Part shown: piece by piece, positions 58,502 to 64,000 of the stretch | Layout: every line of letters begins with the position of its first letter | Position numbering within the stretch: position 1 is the stretch's first letter | Origin: Coccinella septempunctata | Lineage: Eukaryota > Arthropoda > Insecta > Coleoptera > Coccinellidae | Assembly (NCBI RefSeq): GCF_907165205.1 | Contig: NC_058191.1 | Location: 2,234,501 to 2,298,500, forward strand | Reading direction: 5' to 3' | DNA: 64,000 bases | The notes under the pieces: generated by a model | Seen by the model: only the letters and a program-made list of their open reading frames with translations | Databases searched by the model: none | Told to the model about the DNA's origin: nothing | Position numbers and translations under genes: made by a program

Positions 58502-60166
58502 ATGCATTTATCTGTCAAATAGAATCCAATTTCAAAAGCTTGTAAAATGTATTCTATTGAACCTAGAAAGTCCTCTGTGGTGTCAAAAAATTTGTAATTT
58601 AGTCTTCTATTATACTTATTTTAATGCTTTCAAATTTTGAATACTCCCAACAAGTATTCCGTGTTGCCAACATTTGAAAATTGTAGTTTTCCTCAATTTT
58701 TTTTAAATGGAACATATTATACATTTAATACATTTTCAAATAGAGAATTTCAAGAGCTATTTGATAATGTATCATATCATAGGTCTCCTAGTCTTAATTT
58801 GAGAGTTAATAATCAATTTATGTTGAAAAAAATGTGATTTGATCATTATTAGTGGATTTTTATATAGAAAGCGTTGCTATAGCAACAAAAATTATCTCCA
58901 TAATCTAGAGCTGACATTTCTAGCTTTGACACATATTTTTTTTATGTTGCTATGGATACGATTTTACTCATTCATTACTCAATTACACCCAATATTCTAG
59001 ATTTACCGAAGTAAATTACTTGTAACTCTTAAGCTATGACCAGGAGACCCATGATATGCTATAGCATATCATGATATCATGATATATATATATCATCAAA
59101 AAGCTCTTGGAACGCTATTTCTATTCTGTTCTCAGATAAGGGGGTAGGGAATTTTAAACGAGGCACAATGTACCTATTCTCAGGAAAATATCGTTTGATG
59201 TTCTTCGAATGTCCTACTACAGAGACTGCGGAGTAAATTAAATTCATTCGATTCGGTATAAAATTTATTCGGTATAAAATTGCTGGAGCATATTTATTTT
59301 TGTATTAAATTACGCCACTTGTTATGTATAATCATTGAGTTGAATACTCGAAGGTATAATTGAGGAATTTGTCATCCATTATGAGGGGTGGAAGGTGCCT
59401 ACTTGAGTTTTTAAATGATAACCTTTTCTTTTTGTGCCAAGAATTGATAGACCTTTTGTTCCTAGAAATGATTAGCTCATTGATGAAGATTTTTGACCTA
59501 TCTATAATATTTTTTAATATATTTTGTTGAGGACAGTCACGATTCATTTTCTTGAAGTGTTATCAGAGACATGCCTTTTTCATATGGAAGTTATTGATGA
59601 TGATGATGAACTGAAATCAGACGATGGACACAAAATCGTATTCTCAACAGAATAAATTTTTCCAACATAAAGAGTTATATATACATTCTTTTGATAAAGA
59701 GCATAAAAATTTTTACCATCAAACAAATATAACATGCGTATGAGATAGGTATTAGGTACAGTTTTTGATACTTACAATAATTGTCAACATTTTTCAGGAA
59801 ATTTTATAGATTCAAAAAGTAGAATGAGATTTCGCCTAAGCTGAAGCACTTCAATTGACTACGGTTTCGAATCCTCATCTTCTTTTATATAAAATGAGCG
59901 TAACGTCTCCCTAAAAGTAAGAGACATTTGTCCTGATTACCTCACTTTGAAGCAGTGGTACATGATCTATAAATGTTTCGGAAATACAGGTATCGTATGT
60001 AATTCTTTCATAACGATGAGCCATATTTGTGGCGACTAGTTGAGGAAAATAATAAAGAATTAACGTTCCTTCTTGCTCTTCCTAGATAGATCATGAATTG
60101 AAAAAACCAGTTGTACCAAATAGATTTAGGCCTGATGGTATATTCATCACCTATATTTTGGGTATA
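58502..60166. other. Intergenic AT-rich stretch, no gene seen
   Basis: Includes a small AT palindrome cluster near 59055-59095 (ATCATGATATCATGATAT). Short open frames have no recognisable domain. Confidence 0.5.
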
Positions 60167-61181
60167 CAACGTGACAATTTGAAAACTTGCAGGGCCAATT
60201 ATGTCGCGATAAGGATGTTTTCAGAGAAAATGCCGTAACAGGTCAATTTTTATTCGGAGGGGGCATATTTTGAGCAGAATTTTGTAAGCCGTAATCTCCT
60301 CAAACCTAAGTGTCACCACTAAATTCTCAATAAGGAATAAGAGGCGATACTTACCTCACTTGTCCCTCTATATGAATAATACAATGGTTTGCAAATTTTT
60401 ATTGATTGCTTGAAGTAGTTACAGGAGGCGACAATTTGAAAACTTGCCAGGCCAATCATGTCTCGACAAGGATGTTTTCCAAGAAAAAGCCGGAGCAGGT
60501 CAATTTTCAAAGGGAGAGAGACATATTTTGAGCAGATTTGTAAGCCGAAATCTCCTCCCACCTCGGTGTAGGGGCCATCACCCCTAAATTCTTCATAGGA
60601 CATAAAGGGTGAGCTTAACCTCAATAGGAAGACAATATGTCCCTCTACATCTACATAATACCATTGTCTTCCAATTGAGGTATAGCTCACCCTCTATTCC
60701 CTATTGGGAATTTAGGGGTGACAACTACACCTAAGATTGAGAAGATTTTGGCTTACAATTCTGCTAGAAACATGTCCTACTCCGAATAAAAATTGACTTG
60801 TTCCGGGATTTTCTCTGGAAACATCCTTATCGAGACATAATTGGACTGGCAAGTTTTCAAACTGTCAGCCCCTGTAAGCCTGTAACTACTTCAAGGACTC
60901 AATAAAAATTTGCAAACCATAGTATTCATATAGAGGGTCAAGTGATCTTTCAATTGAGTTATAGCTATAGCTCGAACCCCTATTCCCTATTGAGAATTTA
61001 GGGGTGATAGCTCCTACACCTAGGGTGTAGGAGCTATCGTCCTCCTAGAGGAGATTTCGGCTTACAATTCTGCTCAAAATATTTCCCCCTACGAATATAA
61101 AATAACCTGTTTCGGCATTTTCTCTGAAATCATCCTTGTCGTGACATAATTGGACTGGCAAGTTTTCAAATTGTCACCCTG
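60167..61181. repeat. Complex palindromic repeat cluster
   Basis: At least four copies of a unit with GTGACAATTTGAAAACTTGC, ATTTTGAGCAGA, TTGTAAGCCG-AATCTCCT and CACCCCTAAATTCT alternate in orientation (60170, 60430, then inverted near 60730-60870 and 61030-61180). The right end, CACCCTGTAT, resembles the TA-CAGGGTG family. No coding potential. Confidence 0.75.
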
Positions 61182-61346
61182 TATCTGTAGAAATTATTAC
61201 TTCTTGCCGATAAATTTGTATTAAGAGGGGTCTATACTTTTTAATTGAAAAACAGATATTCATTCATGTAATTGACTTTGCGAGGTGGAAGAATTTTTTC
61301 AATGAATTTCCAAATAAAAAAAATTTTCGACAAGTCTCGCTATTGG

Positions 61347-61383
61347 CCTTGTTTATATAACCCCCTATAAACTATAAACAAGG
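61347..61383. repeat. Short inverted repeat
   Basis: CCTTGTTTATA and TATAAACAAGG, 11-bp arms around 15 bases. Confidence 0.8.
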
Positions 61384-61574
61384 CTATTGGTTACAATTCG
61401 AAACCTGCTGGTATTGACAAAAGACGTTCGTAAAGTGCTGCCATCTTTTCGACGAAAGTGGAACAATATTGTCATACTCGTAATAACTTTCATTGATCAA
61501 GTGTCCTAACAACATCCCACCTTCCGGAAGTCTTTCAACCTTTACGGCATAAAGTAAGTCAAGGGGGTGTGTTC

Positions 61575-61883
61575 TGTGCTTTACGGCTCATACGGATGGC
61601 GAGAAAATGTATACTCTACACAACTCTTAATTATTGATCCTCCCCATACTCTCGAAATGTCTCAAGCTTCTGAGCAAATTATTCTTTTTATATTTTTTGA
61701 TAATTGAAAATTAGAACTCAACTATGAGGTATTGTGGGATGGCTCGAACAGGCTGATCTTTCTTCAGGAAGAGAAATTTTATTAACACACCCATTTACAT
61801 AGGACGACTAAAATCCGGTGCGGTGGAGGACCTAAAAGAATAGCTGGCGCCGAAATGAATTCTTGGAAAAAAAAACCGTTACA
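61575..61883 (+). mobile_element. Possible 309-bp mini solo LTR, target duplication GTTC
   Basis: TGTGCTTTACGG ... CCGTTACA flanked by GTTC at 61571-61574 and 61884-61887. The last 55 bases carry the AAGAATAGCTGGCGCC tail seen in the larger LTRs. The left boundary is inferred from the duplication alone. Confidence 0.45.
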
Positions 61884-62221
61884 GTTCATCCACCCTCATC
61901 ATGTAATATGGTCAAAAAAGCTCTTTAGACTGATGGACTATGCTCAGCTAGAAACCAAAGATTATAGATTATAATCTTTGCTAGAAACTGTACGACTTAG
62001 GACTCCTAAAATCTCTTAGCTTTCTGGCCTGCTTTTTTCAACGCTTTTGTCATCAATTTCTCGGTACTCGATAAAAATTTTAGGTGGTCCTTCCTTCAAA
62101 CAGAAATCCGAAGTTCTTGGAAAAATCAAGAGGGGTAGCATGGGCCTAAGAAGGTAGGATAGAGGCACATTCGAACTCGTGAAAATGTAGCATTACGTCT
62201 AGCGGCTATACTGAAATGTGT

Positions 62222-63063
62222 GTAAGATCCGTTTGCACCAAACGCACTTAGTGTTAAGTGTCCCTTAAAATGAACCCTTAACATTACGTTGCACCAACTG
62301 TTAAGTGACATTCAAATGGCTAAAGCTAGCCTTAAATTTAAGCGCACCTGTGATGACCACTTAGGTATTCAAAGGCGGGATTCTAACCTAAAATAATTTG
62401 TTGAACTGGCTGCAGAACTTCTTTTTTGATGGATTTTGGAAATTGAATGAATTCATTACTGAATACCAAGCCTTTTCTTTTGCCTTTATTGTAATGTCAT
62501 GTCAGTCTTTTTTAATTTTCAATTTGGTGGCACAAATCATACTATAGTTGAGTGTCCTTCGTAAATTACTACCACTTGCTTGGCAATCATTCACCATATT
62601 CGTACTAATAAGGGCATATTCTTCACGTTCCTCTTCAACATTAGTAAAACAAATTCACACAAGACCTAACAAAGAAAGTGTTGTACTTATATAAACTCAG
62701 GTAACTTTTTACTTGACAATCATTATCATTATTAATGCTAATTCCACAACAAAAAGTAGTTACTCTTTGATAATATTGTAATAATATCCTTGACACTGAG
62801 TGACAGGACTATAAAGTTAGATTAATGAAATGACAACGATCATCGGCAACCGGTCAACCAATGAAATGGCTTTATTGGACTAGGATGAAGTTGCACCAAA
62901 ATAAAAAACTGAAATATCACTAGATATTAAACTTAAGGGCCCTCACTTAAGATTTTGTTAAGCCACAGTCGTGCAACTGGGAATAAAATTAAGCGTCCAT
63001 CAACTTTAAACGACACTTAGTTAAGTACTCGTTTTAAGGGGTATTGGTGCAAACGGGCCTTAC
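62222..63063. mobile_element. Non-autonomous TIR element, CCGTTTGCACCA ends
   Basis: Ends GTAAGATCCGTTTGCACCA and, inverted, GGTGCAAACGGGCCTTAC. The interior is rich in CTTAAG and TTAAGTG motifs in both orientations. No transposase. Confidence 0.6.
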
Positions 63064-63104
63064 ATATCAAAGAAGGCTTTTCGGCAATATAATTTTGCCG
63101 ACAG

Positions 63105-63136
63105 CGTAATGTGATCATAATTATGATCACATTACG
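63105..63136. repeat. 32-bp perfect palindrome
   Basis: CGTAATGTGATCATAA followed directly by its exact complement, with no spacer. Confidence 0.95.
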
Positions 63137-63681
63137 ACATTTCTAGTCAGCCGACGAGTTTAAGCTTGTCAACTAACCAGGAATATCCGAAATTTCAATA
63201 GGGCAAGGGAGGCTGAGCTCCGTTGGCTATTTCCGCGTTCATTTCAATTCAACAGCTTCGTGATGAACTCTAATTTCGGAATCTTTGTAATTTTGCTGCC
63301 AGGGGTTAATACTGGGTCGAACATATAATGAACAGAATAGAGGAAATTAAACATTGCTAAATTGTATAATGGAATTTGATAAAAAATTTCAGTCAGTTGG
63401 AATTCCACCTATGAATTCTGGAAACTATCATCAAATAAAATCATTTGCAGAAAAAATATAATTTTTTATTTATATCAATAGTTTAACCTCCTCGGTTACA
63501 TTGGTAGTGAGAAATATTTCTGTGTTCCAGTTGACACAACTTGTATTCACATTGTGTTATACGAAAATTCAAGACTCATAAAAACCAAGTCCTAAGAAAA
63601 AAATCCTTCATTTATTACTTCTATTTATACACTTACTGTACAATTCCAATACTTTGTTTAATATTACATTGATTCTGTTTT

Positions 63682-63893
63682 CTATTTTGATCTCCAAGTA
63701 AGACTATTTTTACTTGGAAAATTTGTATGGATGTAGTTACATACTGATTGATTCTTACAATAAATACCATATTTACATGGTTTAGGGTGATAAAATATAC
63801 AATTCATATTCATACATTGAGGAAAAAATTTACAAATTTGAACTTTCATGACCTGTGGCTTGATAGTGATTGCAGCAGCTGGATTTTTCACAC
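63682..63893 (-). CDS. Nab2: Nab2/ZC3H14-type CCCH zinc-finger protein, last exon
   Basis: Terminal exon of a gene that continues beyond the right edge. It encodes two zinc fingers of the tandem Nab2 type: CKFFPQCMNMNCIFYH (C-x5-C-x4-C-x3-H) and CKYGIYCKNQSVCNYIH (C-x5-C-x5-C-x3-H). The end, FPSKNSLTWRSK, sits where ZC3H14 proteins have a similar short basic-aromatic tail, and then TAG. This family binds poly(A) RNA in the nucleus. The acceptor is TTTTTTACAG at 63894-63903; the first codon is split with the upstream exon. AATAAA signals lie 3' of the stop near 63608. Gene name rests on the finger spacing and tail. Confidence 0.78.
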
Positions 63894-64000
63894 CTGTAAA
63901 AAAAGAACTGAATTTAGTTTCTCTCTCCATGAAATAGAGTGCTCCTTGATGTACTCAAGCGAGGGCAGTTAACTTTATGAAACAATCATATGTTATCGGC

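Noticed and set aside
59332..59547. 71-residue minus-strand open frame rich in Lys, Ser and Asn
   Set aside because: No domain recognised and no splice sites that link it to the zinc-finger gene.
1..64000. CRISPR arrays, bacterial operons, ribosome binding sites
   Set aside because: The tandem repeats are satellite or minisatellite DNA without spacers, and the genes are spliced eukaryotic genes.

Overview
The window looks like AT-rich animal, almost certainly insect, nuclear DNA. It has multi-exon genes with GT-AG introns, Tc1/mariner, Crypton, non-LTR and LTR transposons, TA-flanked foldback elements and a satellite array. A beetle or similar insect is possible, but the sequence does not fix the order.

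Host genes are all on the minus strand. Two complete-looking, tandem M13 metallopeptidase (neprilysin-like) genes fill most of the window. Gene 1 (21189 down to 6793, 11 exons found) has its start and type II membrane anchor at the right and its zinc-binding exons at the left; its last exon is not in the window. Gene 2 (44561 down to 28607, 14 exons found) runs through to a stop codon; its first coding exon was not found. Exon lengths and phases of the two genes are nearly the same, so they arose by tandem duplication. Further right are a small Ala/Pro-rich secreted cuticle-type gene (56358 down to 52320) and, at the right edge, the last exon of a Nab2/ZC3H14-type CCCH zinc-finger gene.

Layout: 1-3637, a 177-bp satellite running off the left edge; 4500-6600, a decayed non-LTR retrotransposon; 6.8-21.2 kb, gene 1 with a mariner, a Tc1, an LTR and a second LINE fragment in its introns; 21.3-28.5 kb, a repeat-rich intergenic block (TIR element, a hammerhead-bearing insertion, and a Crypton tyrosine-recombinase pseudogene split by an LTR and a foldback); 28.6-44.6 kb, gene 2 with a LINE, a second mariner, a minisatellite, a large palindromic element and a solo LTR in its introns; 44.6-64 kb, two more solo LTRs, many foldback elements and the two small genes.

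The most notable signal is a set of hammerhead ribozyme motifs of the kind found in Penelope-like elements and retrozymes. They have an invariant catalytic core, different but self-complementary stems I and II, and short palindromic stem III. Clear cases lie at 9382-9422, 24603-24641 and 35746-35789 (minus) and 29933-29977 (plus), with several decayed copies. One sits in a 457-bp insertion with an 11-bp target duplication, for which a paralogous empty site is present elsewhere in the window. Three solo LTRs with perfect 4-bp target duplications carry conserved nested stem-loops. No search tools were available; all family names rest on motif recognition.
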